In this document: one piece after another, positions 24,191 through 34,800 of the stretch
Position numbering within the stretch: the stretch's first letter is position 1
Layout: every line of letters starts with the position of its first letter
Assembly: GCA_044344795.1 (NCBI GenBank)
Contig: JBIJCF010000013.1
Location: 1 to 64,000, forward strand
Length of the DNA: 64,000 nucleotides
From: GCA-2737665 sp044344795
GTDB taxonomy: Bacteria; Bacteroidota; Bacteroidia; Palsa-965
Direction of reading: 5' to 3'
The notes under the pieces: generated by a model
Databases searched by the model: none
Told to the model about the DNA's origin: nothing
What the model saw: the letters and a program-made list of their open reading frames with translations, nothing else
Position numbers and translations under genes: made by a program

Positions 24191-25633
24191 ATGGAAAAAC
24201 TTCAGAATTACATCAACGGGCAACTGGTTCCTCCAACAGGAAATACGTATATCGATAATTATCATCCGGCAACGGGTAAAGTATATTCATTGATTCCCGA
24301 TTCGGATCAACGCGATATTCAGATGGCGGTAGATGCAGCGAAAGCTGCTTTTCCAAGTTGGTCGGTAACACCCGCAGAGAAGCGCATGAAAATTATGATG
24401 CGTGTTGCAGAAATTGTACAACGCGATCTGGAAGCTTTTGCTCAAGCAGAATCTAAAGACAACGGAAAGCCGGTGTCGTTGGCGCGTGTAGTGGACATTC
24501 CGCGTGCGGTGAGCAACTTCGAATTTTTTGCAACAGCGATTATGCACTATGCTTCCGAGTCGCATGCAATGGAAGACACGGCAATCAATTATACGTTACG
24601 CCAACCGATTGGTGTTGTTGGATGCATCTCTCCATGGAATTTGCCGTTGTATTTATTTACGTGGAAAATTGCACCGGCGTTGGCTGCGGGAAACTGTGTG
24701 GTGGCAAAGCCTTCCGAAGTAACGCCCATGACGGCTTATTTATTATCGAAAGCGTGCATAGAAGCAGGAATGCCTGAAGGTGTGTTGAACATTGTTCATG
24801 GCCTTGGCGGTAAAGCAGGACAGGCTATTGTAGAGCATCCGGAAATTAAAGCCGTGTCGTTTACCGGCGGAACTAAAACAGGTGCAGCATTAGCCGCTAC
24901 TGCAGCTCCGATGTTTAAGAAGTTGTCGTTGGAGTTGGGCGGAAAAAATCCGAACATCATTTTTGCGGATTGTGATTTTGATGCGATGCTAAAGACAACT
25001 GTTCAATCATCATTTGCGAATCAGGGACAAATATGTTTATGCGGGTCTCGCATTTTTGTGGAACGACCGTTATATGAAAAATTCCGTGATGCATTTGTAG
25101 CACGCGTGCAACAATTAGTTCCGGGCGATCCTTCGAACGATGCGACAAAATTGGGCGCAGTAGTTTCGGAGGCACACATGGAAAAAGTATTGTCGTATGT
25201 GCAGTTAGCGCGTGAAGAAGGCGGAACAGTCTTAAGCGGAGGTCATCGTGTGGTGATGGAAGGCGACTTAAAAGAAGGCTGGTACATTGCTCCGACAGTC
25301 ATTGAAGGATTGCCGTTCAATTGCCGCACCAATCAGGAAGAAATTTTCGGACCTGTGGTTACCATCATGCCATTCGATACAGAAGAAGAAGTATTGATGA
25401 TGGCTAACAGCACCATTTACGGATTAGCATCAACAGTGTGGACGCAAAATTTAACGCGTGCTCATCGTGTAGCGCAACAACTTCACGCCGGCATTGTGTG
25501 GATCAACTGCTGGTTACTGCGTGATCTTCGTACGCCTTTCGGTGGCGTCAAAGGTTCCGGTGTGGGTCGCGAAGGCGGATTCGAAGCACTACGCTTTTTT
25601 ACTGAAGCGAAGAATGTGTGTGTGAAGTTATAA
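24191..25633 (+). CDS. NAD-dependent aldehyde dehydrogenase, 2-hydroxy/aminomuconate semialdehyde type
   Basis: The 480-residue enzyme has a full aldehyde dehydrogenase domain: ISPWNLPLYLF and AKPSEVTP for NAD binding, SFTGGTKTG, the general-base Glu in LELGGKNPN, and the catalytic Cys in NQGQICLCGSR. The C-terminal NCWLLRDLRTPFGGVKGSG, with Arg in the substrate pocket, is typical of 2-hydroxymuconate and 2-aminomuconate semialdehyde dehydrogenases of aromatic and tryptophan/kynurenine breakdown. No other gene of that route is adjacent, so the substrate remains inference. The gene is followed by a short inverted repeat (ATTTGGTG at 25652 and CACCAAAT at 25691). Confidence 0.85.
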   Translation: MEKLQNYINGQLVPPTGNTYIDNYHPATGKVYSLIPDSDQRDIQMAVDAAKAAFPSWSVTPAEKRMKIMMRVAEIVQRDLEAFAQAESKDNGKPVSLARVVDIPRAVSNFEFFATAIMHYASESHAMEDTAINYTLRQPIGVVGCISPWNLPLYLFTWKIAPALAAGNCVVAKPSEVTPMTAYLLSKACIEAGMPEGVLNIVHGLGGKAGQAIVEHPEIKAVSFTGGTKTGAALAATAAPMFKKLSLELGGKNPNIIFADCDFDAMLKTTVQSSFANQGQICLCGSRIFVERPLYEKFRDAFVARVQQLVPGDPSNDATKLGAVVSEAHMEKVLSYVQLAREEGGTVLSGGHRVVMEGDLKEGWYIAPTVIEGLPFNCRTNQEEIFGPVVTIMPFDTEEEVLMMANSTIYGLASTVWTQNLTRAHRVAQQLHAGIVWINCWLLRDLRTPFGGVKGSGVGREGGFEALRFFTEAKNVCVKL

Positions 25634-25708
25634 GACATCATTGCCGGGATTATTTGGTGGATAAAAAAAACTTATCGTAACTTTTCCTATCACCAAATCT
25701 CCCTCACT

Positions 25709-26128
25709 ATGTTACAAGCATTTCTCGATCATGCCAATTGGGCTGCTATTGTGGTCGCAGCACTCACGTATTTTTTTATCGGAGCCATCTGGTATTCGCC
25801 TTTATTGTTTTCTAAAGTGTGGGCAGAAGGCCACGGTATTGTCGTTTCGGACGACGATAAAAAGAAAATGCCGCTCATTTTCGGAACGACGTTTTTTATT
25901 GGTGCAGTTATGGCAGTTGCCCTCGCGGTGATCATCTTTGTTTTTCAATCGACGAAGTGTGTGTCCGGAATAAAATTGGGACTGCTGTGTGGAGTGGGTC
26001 TTGCAATTGGTCCGATGACGATGAATTTTTTATACCATCGGAAATCATTCAAATTATTTTTAATTGATGCGGGTTATCATGTGATCAGTGTGGTGATGAT
26101 GAGCATTATTATTTCAATCTGGAAATAG
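25709..26128 (+). CDS. DUF1761 membrane protein
   Basis: A 139-residue protein with four hydrophobic helices: residues about 10-32 (WAAIVVAALTYFFIGAIWYS), 55-78, 86-105 and 118-138. The ALTYFFIGAIWYSPLLF segment is the signature of DUF1761, a small bacterial membrane family of unknown function. An inverted repeat of eight bases (ATTTGGTG...CACCAAAT) lies just upstream, with the right arm ending about 10 bases before the ATG; it may be an operator or the end of the preceding gene. Convergent to the S66 peptidase gene. Confidence 0.8.
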   Translation: MLQAFLDHANWAAIVVAALTYFFIGAIWYSPLLFSKVWAEGHGIVVSDDDKKKMPLIFGTTFFIGAVMAVALAVIIFVFQSTKCVSGIKLGLLCGVGLAIGPMTMNFLYHRKSFKLFLIDAGYHVISVVMMSIIISIWK

Positions 26129-26201
26129 TGCACCCAGTAATAATTTGTTTTTAAATACATGACCGGAAAGAATGTGGTCAGGATTAACAAATAAACTATT
26201 G

Positions 26202-27206
26202 TTAGATTACCGCACTTTCCAACATCTGCAGCGTTTTCATTTTTGTGTCCACTTTAGCGCGAATACCTATAGGTAACGTGATTTTATCTACAGTATGTCC
26301 GAAACTGAAACCGCTGATAACAGGCACGCGGAAGTTGGAAAAATGATGTTGCATTACTTCATGTAATGTGAACGATTCTTCCGGGTTTTCCGCTACGCAT
26401 TTATTGCAAGATCCGAACACCACGGCTTTCACCTGATTCAACACGTTCGCTTGTTGTAGTTGCGTTAACATGCGATCAATGGCATACGGTTCTTCTTCGG
26501 TTTCTTCCAGGAATAAAATGGCATCTTGTAAATTCGGCATCCAGGCGGTTCCTAATAATGTAGTAAATACAGCAAGATTACCCCCGATCAATCGACCTTC
26601 TGCGCTGCCACCCGTGTACACTGTTGCATCCGCCGCATGATAAACAGGCATTGTAGCTTCCATTATAGTTTCTTTAAAACTGTTTGTCGTTGCGGGCGAC
26701 CATGTGTTGATGCCTACCGGTCCGTGAAAAGTGGTCCAACCGAGTTGGGAATGAAACATGTTCAACAGAAACGTTAGATCGCTGAAGCCGCACAATACTT
26801 TCGGTGTTTCGGGAATCGTGGAGAAGTCAAGATGATTTAATAATCGTGCACAGCCCCAGCCTCCGCGTGCCGCAATAATACCATGCACTTCAGGATCTTT
26901 TAGAAATCCCATTAATTCTTGTGCGCGTTCTTCATCTGTTCCTGCCAAATAGCCGTTGCGCTTGGTACTGCTTGCGCCCACCTTAACCGTAAATCCCAAT
27001 GCTTGAAGCACTGTTTTTGCCACTTCCAGTTTTTCGGGATGAAAGATAGCGCCTGCCGGAGCAGTGATGGCAATGGTGTTTCCGGGTTGCAGACGCTTTG
27101 GTTTTTTAGTGACAGCTCCGTTTATTGATAATGTCATTCCCGGCAAAACGGCCGGTGTTGCAGCAGCAGAGAATGCGGCGAGTTTGAGGAAATGGGATCG
27201 TTTCAT
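26202..27206 (-). CDS. S66 family LD-carboxypeptidase-like protein
   Basis: A 334-residue protein of the S66 family (LdcA/MccF). Family members remove the terminal D-alanine from L,D-bonds in cell-wall peptides or cut microcin C-like compounds. The nucleophile is the Ser in GFSDLTFLL, preceded by the ARGGWGCARLL loop; the Glu-His pair lies in the C-terminal half (LEETEEEPYAIDRML and SFGHTVDKITLPIG). The N terminus (MKRSHFLKLAAFSAAATPAV) looks like an export signal, which suggests a periplasmic enzyme, while E. coli LdcA is cytoplasmic. It lies downstream of the OmpA-family gene across a palindrome-rich 84 bp gap. Confidence 0.88.
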   Translation of the reverse strand: MKRSHFLKLAAFSAAATPAVLPGMTLSINGAVTKKPKRLQPGNTIAITAPAGAIFHPEKLEVAKTVLQALGFTVKVGASSTKRNGYLAGTDEERAQELMGFLKDPEVHGIIAARGGWGCARLLNHLDFSTIPETPKVLCGFSDLTFLLNMFHSQLGWTTFHGPVGINTWSPATTNSFKETIMEATMPVYHAADATVYTGGSAEGRLIGGNLAVFTTLLGTAWMPNLQDAILFLEETEEEPYAIDRMLTQLQQANVLNQVKAVVFGSCNKCVAENPEESFTLHEVMQHHFSNFRVPVISGFSFGHTVDKITLPIGIRAKVDTKMKTLQMLESAVI

Positions 27207-27223
27207 AGGTGTAGCTTAAAAAC

Positions 27224-27289
27224 AAATCCGATCATGGTAGTTTCGACACGCTCAACCACCATGATCGGATTTAACTAAGCGCGCTTAGT
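27224..27289. repeat. Paired palindromes with REP-like loop
   Basis: A perfect 15 bp stem, AAATCCGATCATGGT (27224-27238) with ACCATGATCGGATTT (27258-27272), encloses a 19-base loop containing TTTCGACACGCTCAACC, a word common in bacterial extragenic repeats. One base later is a perfect 16 bp palindrome ACTAAGCGCGCTTAGT (27274-27289), which touches the stop codon of the OmpA-family gene. It can serve as a transcription end or mRNA-stabilising structure. Confidence 0.7.
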
Positions 27290-27290
27290 A

Positions 27291-28295
27291 TTAATTCTGA
27301 TTCAACACGCTGAAAATTTCGTCGAGTTTTGGAGTAAGAATAATTTCTGTACGACGATTTTTAGCGCGAGCGGACTCTGTCTTGGCGTTTTCAACCGGCG
27401 CAAACTCTGCACGACCGGCGGCTGTAACACGCGCAGGATCTATCTTCCCGCCCGACAACAAAATTTTAGTTACTGAAGTCGCACGCATCACACTCAAATC
27501 CCAATTGTCTTTTACTTCTCCTGAGCCTTTCATCGGTTGGTCATCGGTATGTCCTTCCACCATCACGGTAATATCCGGATTTTGCTCCAGGACTTTGGCT
27601 ATTTCTTTGAGCGCCTTTTCTCCTTGTGATGCTACTTTGTAGCTGCCAGTGTTGAATAATAATTTGTCTTCCATAGAAACATAGATCTTACCGTTTTTCT
27701 GCGTTACAGTTAATCCTTGTCCTTGGAAGGTGATTAATGCATCGGTTACTTTTTTCTTCAACGCTACTAATGCAGAATCTTTTTGAGCTAAAGCGCGCTC
27801 CAATTCTTGTACACGAGCCTCACGCTTGCTTAGTTCTAGCTTCAACGAATCCAATGAACGCTTTTGCTTTTTCAGATCGATGTCCATGCGCTTCAATGAA
27901 TCTTCTTTCGCCATCAACTGCTCTTGCGTCATGTTTAACTTTCCTACTAACTGCGTATTCTCGTTCGACTGCCGCGCCAACAATTCTTTGTTTTGTTTCA
28001 ATAACAACTCATAATTAGAGTTCAATTGATTGTATTGAAACGTCAATAAACGATAACGCATACCGCAACCGGTAGTGTCTTCGATCAAACCTTTAATTTG
28101 GCGTTTGTTCTCAGTTACCTGACGATCGAGTTCTGCGTTTTTGGTTTCGTAATCAGCGTTGGCTGCTTTTATTTTAGCCAATTCAGCTTCAGCAGTTTCG
28201 CGCTTCGCTTTTTCTTCTTCGTATTTTCTCGCAGGCACACACGCAGCAAATACTGATGCGATTACCAAGGTGGCAACGACTAATGTTTTGGTCAT
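27291..28295 (-). CDS. OmpA-family lipoprotein with coiled coil
   Basis: A 334-residue outer-membrane lipoprotein. The frame opens at 28343, but the ATG at 28295 gives a lipoprotein signal (LVVATLVIASVFAACVPARK) with the lipid-bearing Cys in FAAC. Residues about 25-190 are a long coiled coil (EEEKAKRETAEAELAKIKA and similar). The C-terminal 120 residues are an OmpA-like peptidoglycan-binding domain: VMVEGHTDDQPM, LSVMRATSVTKIL and ESARAKNRRTEIIL. It probably ties the outer membrane to the cell wall. The first downstream gene is the S66 peptidase, after the palindromes. Confidence 0.9.
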   Translation of the reverse strand: MTKTLVVATLVIASVFAACVPARKYEEEKAKRETAEAELAKIKAANADYETKNAELDRQVTENKRQIKGLIEDTTGCGMRYRLLTFQYNQLNSNYELLLKQNKELLARQSNENTQLVGKLNMTQEQLMAKEDSLKRMDIDLKKQKRSLDSLKLELSKREARVQELERALAQKDSALVALKKKVTDALITFQGQGLTVTQKNGKIYVSMEDKLLFNTGSYKVASQGEKALKEIAKVLEQNPDITVMVEGHTDDQPMKGSGEVKDNWDLSVMRATSVTKILLSGGKIDPARVTAAGRAEFAPVENAKTESARAKNRRTEIILTPKLDEIFSVLNQN

Positions 28296-28442
28296 GGGAC
28301 TTCTTCTTGTTTGTCCAAAGATATTGTGCTTCAAGCAATTCATGGTTGGCTCGTGTTGAAGTTATCAACGATGTTTTGGTGATTTTTAACGAAACCCTGA
28401 ATCTGAATAGGGCGTAAAGAATTACAAAAATGACGCCTCGTT

Positions 28443-29125
28443 ATGCGAAATTTGAACAAAGACTGGATAACGGAATACACTTTGGGTCCGGAATACAAGA
28501 AGTACGTATTGCTCGATTATTTGCAAAGTGTATCGGACGATTTCTCTAAAGTGTGCTTGTATCCCGCATTAGCGGATATTATCGTTATGCACTGCAATTG
28601 CAAAAGGAAAACGTCAACTGGAGGAACAGCTTCAGGGGACAATAACAGGATTGTATTTACAAGCAGGTCGCATGGTTCGTGATCATTCACATCTAAAACA
28701 TGCGGGAATAGAGCAGTTCTCGGAGATTCATTCTCATGTTGGCCAAAGGAGCTGAGGAAGGCAAGCAGTTGTACGAATTTGTGGAGGAACATCTCGAGTG
28801 GGGAGAGGTGGGTTTAACTCCGTTGATGAAAGGAGAAGGCTATTTCTTGTTGCGTTACGGAGATAACCACGTGGACGGTTACCGCTATATGATGAAGTTG
28901 TTTGAATAGGCGGATGATCGTTGGCGTATGGTGCATATAACTTTTGTGAATCGTTGGAAGTTGAACATTTCCAGTACCTGGAATGCAATCAAAATGGGAT
29001 TGATACGTCGTTCGCCGGAGTTGCCGAATCCTGCTGTTTATGCGTTGGAGACGAACCTCGCTATTCCCATACGGGAAACATTGTTGCCTGTGGCAAAACG
29101 TATTTTGATGCGACAAACAGCATAA
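28443..29125 (+). pseudogene. Decayed conserved Bacteroidota gene
   Basis: Three reading frames in turn carry pieces of one protein. The start (NKDWITEYTLGPEYKKYVLL, then VCLYPALADI) is in frame 1. After about 28580 the protein-like text moves to another frame (KRQLEEQLQGTITGLYLQAG) and near 28740 to a third (EEGKQLYEFVEEHLEWGEVG, then MMKLFE), which meets a TAG near 28907 and reads on (MVHITFVNRWKLNISSTWNA to ETLLPVAKRILM). Intact relatives of about 220 residues in Bacteroidota have this order of segments, from memory of the family. At least two frameshifts and one stop make it a pseudogene unless there are sequencing errors. The original function is unknown. Confidence 0.75.
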
Positions 29126-29155
29126 AAAAAGCTCCGATGTTGGTCGGAGCTTTTT
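29124..29155. terminator. Bidirectional terminator
   Basis: GCTCCGA (29131-29137) and TCGGAGC (29144-29150) form a 7 bp stem with a 6-base loop, preceded by a run of A and followed by TTTTT. It can stop transcription from the pseudogene side and from the convergent peptide-binding lipoprotein gene. Confidence 0.85.
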
Positions 29156-29171
29156 GATGAATGGGTTCAAT

Positions 29172-30926
29172 TTACTTAGCGGAATCTTTTTTGCCTTCGC
29201 CTTTGTCAATCCACACCGCAGTCATGTCGCGATATTCCATGGCATTGATATCGAAGTTGCGAACGTTGCGATGCACCAGGCGATCATTTTGCTCGTAATA
29301 AATTGGCATCACTGCCGCGTCGTTCATCGCAATTTGATCAGCGCGCAAATACAAAGCGTTGCGTTTGGTTGGGTCAGCCTCACGAACTGCAGCAACGAAT
29401 GCAGAATCGAATTGTGTGCTGGAATAACGAACAGAGTTCATGGAAGAACGAGTGTTTAATTCAGCAGGAATGTGCTGACTGTATAAGATAGTCAGGAAGG
29501 TTTCCGGATCCGGATAATCTGCTACCCAACCTGTTCTCCAGAACAATGCTTTCCCGGTTTCCAATGCTTCCAAGTGTTGAGCAAAGGGAATGATATCGAT
29601 TTTCACCACGATACCTAACACTTCTTCCAACTGCTTCTTGATGTATTCAGCAGTCATAGTGTTACGATCACCGCCACCACTGTTAATTTGCATAGTAATT
29701 TCAGGGAAACCTTTTCCATTCGGGAATCCTGCTTCAGCCATTAATTTCTTTGCTCGATCTGGATCGTAAGTGAAACCAGCTACACTCTTATTATTGTAAT
29801 TAGGAATGCTTGGAGGCACAATTCCGTAAATAGCAGGAGTTGCATCTCCGTTTAACACTTTGTTGCAGATGTACTGACGATTGATGGCATAGTTAAACGC
29901 CATACGCACTTTCGGATTATTAAATGGCGCAAGTTTGTGCTGGAAGCCGTAATACGTCAAACTCATCGCAGGTGCAGACTGCAATACGAAGTTGGCTCCG
30001 TTTTGCTTCGCCTGATCCAATTCGCCCATGATATCTTTCGCCATTTCAACCGGCAAACGGAAAACCATGTCCAATTCTTGATTGCGGAATGCGATAATTT
30101 CTGAACGCTTGTCTTTGATGAATTTGAACTGAACAATGTCGAGGTAAGGCAACTGATTTCCGAACTGATCGAACATCCAGTAGTTTGGATTGCGATCAAG
30201 AATTACAGCTTCGCCTTCTTTGATAATCTTAATCTTAAACGGACCAGTACCTACGCAGCGGATGCGCATTTCGTCGCCATACTTGGTTAATGCTTCTTCC
30301 GGATAAATCCAACAACCTTGAGTAGCAAGAATAGAAGGGAAGTTCGGCATTGGATGAGTCAATTTCACTTCGATGGTAGAATCACTGGTAATAGTAACTC
30401 CGGAAACACCTTTTGCCTTTTTATCGTAAGCATCATTCGCCCCTACTACGCGATCTTTGAACGTGTTGCTGAATTGCTGGTTTGTAGGTGTTGCTTCGCA
30501 TAACTTGTCGAAGCAGAACTTCACATCTTTCGCTGTAACCTCACGACCTTTGCCGTCTGCAAAACAAGCATCATCATGGAATTTTACGCCTTTGCGGAGA
30601 TAGAACACAAATCGTGTTGAACTGTCCAACTCGTCCCAGCGTGTTGCCAAACCGGGCATTACAGATAAATCTTTTTGATTGAACTTGGTTAAGCCTTCGT
30701 AAATCTGAGACCCGATGCGGTGCCCCACAACTTCCACGATATTTAACGGGTAAAGGGTACGAAAATCTTCGGTTTCGTTCATTCGGAAAACGCCGCCGTA
30801 GCTAACGCCACCCTTGGCTTCCTTGGTTGATCCCGGTCCTTGCTCTACGCCTCCGCATCCAACAACACTTATCATAATTGCTACTGCCACAAAAGGCACA
30901 ACAAATCCTGTGGTCAATTTTCTCAT
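29172..30926 (-). CDS. Peptide-type ABC transporter substrate-binding lipoprotein
   Basis: The 584-residue protein belongs to the SBP_bac_5 (DppA/OppA) family: a lipoprotein signal with Cys in ISVVGCGGVE, then the family regions FVFYLRKGVKFHDDACFADG and FNYAINRQYICNKVL. Binding proteins of this class capture peptides or nickel and deliver them to ABC permeases. No permease or ATPase gene is adjacent, so the transporter partners must be elsewhere, or the protein acts alone. It ends shortly before a bidirectional terminator and is transcribed from the 94 bp gap shared with the exonuclease gene. Confidence 0.92.
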   Translation of the reverse strand: MRKLTTGFVVPFVAVAIMISVVGCGGVEQGPGSTKEAKGGVSYGGVFRMNETEDFRTLYPLNIVEVVGHRIGSQIYEGLTKFNQKDLSVMPGLATRWDELDSSTRFVFYLRKGVKFHDDACFADGKGREVTAKDVKFCFDKLCEATPTNQQFSNTFKDRVVGANDAYDKKAKGVSGVTITSDSTIEVKLTHPMPNFPSILATQGCWIYPEEALTKYGDEMRIRCVGTGPFKIKIIKEGEAVILDRNPNYWMFDQFGNQLPYLDIVQFKFIKDKRSEIIAFRNQELDMVFRLPVEMAKDIMGELDQAKQNGANFVLQSAPAMSLTYYGFQHKLAPFNNPKVRMAFNYAINRQYICNKVLNGDATPAIYGIVPPSIPNYNNKSVAGFTYDPDRAKKLMAEAGFPNGKGFPEITMQINSGGGDRNTMTAEYIKKQLEEVLGIVVKIDIIPFAQHLEALETGKALFWRTGWVADYPDPETFLTILYSQHIPAELNTRSSMNSVRYSSTQFDSAFVAAVREADPTKRNALYLRADQIAMNDAAVMPIYYEQNDRLVHRNVRNFDINAMEYRDMTAVWIDKGEGKKDSAK

Positions 30927-31020
30927 AATTCCTTAGCGTTTATTTAGGACAATAATGAGCCTAAAATAAGGAAAAAATCAGTTTGCAAAGGGTTTGTGGC
31001 GATTTACTGCCTGTATACGG

Positions 31021-31794
31021 CTAAAATTCCACGTTGCAGTAAATAGGACAATGATCGGAATGAACGATTTCAGGCAGTATTCCTGCGCCTTTCAGACGTT
31101 TTTCCAATGGTTCACTCACCATTTGGTAATCGATGCGCCAGCCCAAATTTTTTGCACGCGCATTGGCCCGAAACGTCCACCAGGTGTAGTGACGCGGCTC
31201 TTTGTTAAAATGGCGAAAGGAATCAATAAAGCCGGAATCGATGAATTTTCCAATCCATGCACGTTCTTCAGGAAGGAAGCCGCTCGACTTGGCATTACTC
31301 ACCGGATTGTGGATATCGATAGGCTGATGACAAATGTTGTAATCGCCACAAATGATCAGATTTGGGCGTTTTTTCTTCAATTCCGCCACAAATTCATCGA
31401 AATAATCGAGAAAACGATACTTAAATGCCTGTCTTTCATCTCCGGTTGTGCCCGAAGGAAAGTAGGCGCTGATGACGGAAATGTCTCCAAAGTCGGCCCG
31501 CAACACACGACCTTCAAAATCGTATTCGGGATGATCGCATCCTACCACAATATTATCCGGTTGCTCTTTGCACAAAATGGCCACACCGCTATAACCTTTC
31601 TTCTCGGCCGGGAACCAATAACAATGCGGGTATCCGGCTTCAGCAAAAACATTAAGGTCCAACTGTTCGGGATGTGCCTTGATTTCTTGCAGGCAAACGA
31701 TATCGGGATTTTCTTGTTGTAACCAATTGAGCCAGCCTTTGGTAAGTGCTGCGCGAATGCCGTTAACGTTATAGGATATAATTTTCTTGGTCAT
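31021..31794 (-). CDS. xth: Exodeoxyribonuclease III (AP endonuclease)
   Basis: A 257-residue EEP-family nuclease that cuts DNA at abasic sites in base excision repair. Motifs are complete: ISYNVNGIRAA at the start, LQEIKAHPEQ with the metal-binding Glu, ICGDYNICHQPIDI with catalytic Asp and Asn, GWRIDYQMVS, and HSDHCPIYC with the catalytic His at the end. Length fits ExoIII-type enzymes. It is divergent from the large outer-membrane protein gene; a near-consensus element (CATCTTTG) lies upstream. Confidence 0.95.
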   Translation of the reverse strand: MTKKIISYNVNGIRAALTKGWLNWLQQENPDIVCLQEIKAHPEQLDLNVFAEAGYPHCYWFPAEKKGYSGVAILCKEQPDNIVVGCDHPEYDFEGRVLRADFGDISVISAYFPSGTTGDERQAFKYRFLDYFDEFVAELKKKRPNLIICGDYNICHQPIDIHNPVSNAKSSGFLPEERAWIGKFIDSGFIDSFRHFNKEPRHYTWWTFRANARAKNLGWRIDYQMVSEPLEKRLKGAGILPEIVHSDHCPIYCNVEF

Positions 31795-31894
31795 TTGCCG
31801 TTGTTTAAAATTGCGGGTGCTGCAAAGATGTTGAATTCAGGACGCAATCGGAAACGCGCGAACAGACTGAATTACGTTTAGTACCTTTAAAAGT

Positions 31895-34800
31895 TTGAAA
31901 AAGCTCATTGTACTGTGTTGCTGGCTGTGTCTGTTTTTCGCGGGATTATCTCTTCGCGGGCAAACTTCTGTTTCGTGGCGTAACAAGACAATTGCGGTTA
32001 CTAACGATACGCTTATACTGGATTCATTAAGCATTCAGGCCGGAACATTTTCGGTTACACAAGGCGGAACTGCATTGGATTCCGCGAGTTACAACTTCGA
32101 CGCTTTTAGCACAATGCTCACCGTGCACATGCAACCTTTGCCGGATTCAATTACGGTTCGGTATGCCGTTTTCCCGTTTTCGTTTACACAAGTGCGCAGT
32201 CATAAAGACATGGAAGGCATGACGACTCGTCCCGGCAATCGTGTTAATCCATTTGTATATAACCCGCGAGATGTGAAGCAGGAGGATCCGTTTGCTATGG
32301 GCGGTTTAAATAAGAGCGGGAATTTGTCGCGTGGAATTTCGTTTGGTAATAATCGCGATATCAGCGTCAACTCTAGTTTGAATTTACAATTGAACGGAAA
32401 GCTCACCGATAATCTCGATTTGATGATGGTTGCTACCGATGATAATCTTCCTATTCAACCCGATGGAACTACACAACAGTTGCAGGAATTTGATCGCGTG
32501 TACATTCAATTGTCCTCGCGTCAGGCGAAGTTGATTGCGGGAGATTTTTTCACTGTTCGTCCCAACAGTTATTTCATGAATTACAACAAACGCGGGCAGG
32601 GACTTTCTGCAACGTATTCGCAGCCTATAAAAACAGCGGACACCACGTTACGCGCAAAACTAAATGTAACGGCAGCGGCAGCAGTATCAAAAGGAAAATT
32701 TGCCAGAAATATTATTCCCGGAGTGGAAGGCAATCAAGGTCCGTATCGTTTGCGCGGAGCAGAGAACGAGTTGTTCATCATTGTGTTGGGTGGAACAGAA
32801 CAAGTATTTGTGGATGGAAAATTAATGGTGCGCGGACAAGAAAATGATTACATCATTGACTATAACACGGCTGAGATTACATTCACCGCCAAACAACCCA
32901 TGACGAAAGACAAGCGAATTGTGGTGGAGTTTCAATACACGGACAGAAACTACGGTCGTTTGCTAATCCAAACTGGAGTGGAATACTCCACCACGAAGCA
33001 CGCCATTCGCATCAATGCGTTTAACGAGCAAGACAACAAGAATCAGCCTTTGCAACAAACATTAACGGATTCCGACAAGCGCACCATGTTTGATATTGGT
33101 GATACACTAAATCGGGCAATAGTTTCGGGTATAGATAGCGTTGCATTTAGCGGCGATGTAGTGTTGTACAAGAAAATTGACACATTAGTAAGCGCGGTTA
33201 TTTATCGGGATGTGTATGTGTATTCCACCAATTCGGATAGTGCACGATATCGTTGTTCGTTTTCGTTTGTGGGTGCCGGCAATGGGAATTATGTGCAAGT
33301 AGCTTCTTCTGCGAATGGGAAAGTTTTTCAATGGCGTGCTCCTATTAACGGCATTCCTCAAGGTGATCACGAACCAGTTGTGTTGCTGATCACGCCGAAG
33401 AAGCGGCAAATGGTCGCTGTAAGCGGTGATGTTAAAGTGGGAAAGACCGGGATTATGCGTGCTGAAGGTGCAGTGAGCGGATACGATAAAAATACATTCT
33501 CGCCTTACGATAGTAGTGACGATGACGGATACGGAGCATTTGTGGCATACAAAGACAAACGAAAAATAAAGGACTCTTTGTTTTTTGTAACCGATGTGAT
33601 GTACGAATACATCAGTGCCAACTTTACCCCGATTGAACGCTATCGTGCTGTTGAATTTGAACGCGACTGGAATTTAGGTTGGGGCACAACAGCGGCGGCA
33701 GTGTTAACAGATCAGCACATCGTGAGCGCGTCTGCAGGGATACAACGATTGAATCGCGGAGGTTTTAGCTATCAATACGGAACGTTTTTAGGAGGTTCGG
33801 TGTACACGGGGAATAAACATGCCGTGCAGGGAACATATCGGCATCGCGGCACTACAATTCAAGCAAGAGCAAGTCAGCTGAATACTTCCGGTGCAACAGG
33901 AAGTTCGTCGTTTTTTAGAAATCGTATCGAAGCATCGCAGGCATTGACGAAATGGCTAACTATTGGCGGCTGGCAAGAATATGAGGACAGCAAACGAACG
34001 TTGACAAATTCGACTCTTGCAGCAACAAGTTTTAGTTATCTGGAGTGGGAAGGATTTGTTCAGCTTGGCGATTCCTCTAAAAAGTCTTTACGTGCATTTT
34101 ACAAACAGCGTATCGACAATTCACCACGCTTCAACCGCCTCGAACGCGCAACGTATGGCGAAAGTATTGGAGCCAGCTTTTTGTATAAACCCAATGCAAA
34201 ACAAACATTGCGTGTAACAACTACATATCGGGTATTGGAAATCAGTGATACAACATTGAGTTTGTTAAAGCCGGATCGTACCGTTGTCGGCCGATTGGAA
34301 TACAGTGCACGTGCTTTGAAGAATGTCATACAATGGAATATCTTTTATGAAGCCGGTTCAGGGCAAGAGTTAAGACGTGAGTTTTCGTACATCGAAGTGC
34401 CGACAGGTCAAGGTGTTTATACGTGGACGGATTACAACGGCAATGGCGTCAAGGAATTGAATGAATTTGAAATAGCGTTGTACACGGATCAAGCGAATTA
34501 TATCCGGGTATTTACACCAACAACAGATTACATCCGAGTATATAGCTCACAGTTTACACAATCTATTTTTATTAAACCTGGAACGGTATGGGCGAATAAG
34601 AAAGGCGTGCGTAGCGTTGTTGCACGTTTCTCCAATCAGTTTGTATATCGCACGGATAGGAAAACGACTTCTACGTTGTGGTCAGAAGCTTTCGTTCCGA
34701 TCACAGAGAATGTCATCGACACATCATTGGTGGCGTTGAATACCACCTTAAGAAATACTGTTTTCTTCAACCAGCTCAGTACCAAATTTGGCGTAGAATA

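Noticed and set aside
27224..27272. Simple rho-independent terminator for the OmpA-family gene
   Set aside because: The stem is perfect but lacks a T run after it on the transcribed strand and the loop is 19 bases; listed as a repeat instead.
28517..29209. - strand frames opposite the decayed gene
   Set aside because: They are shadows; the + strand pieces keep the order of a known protein type.
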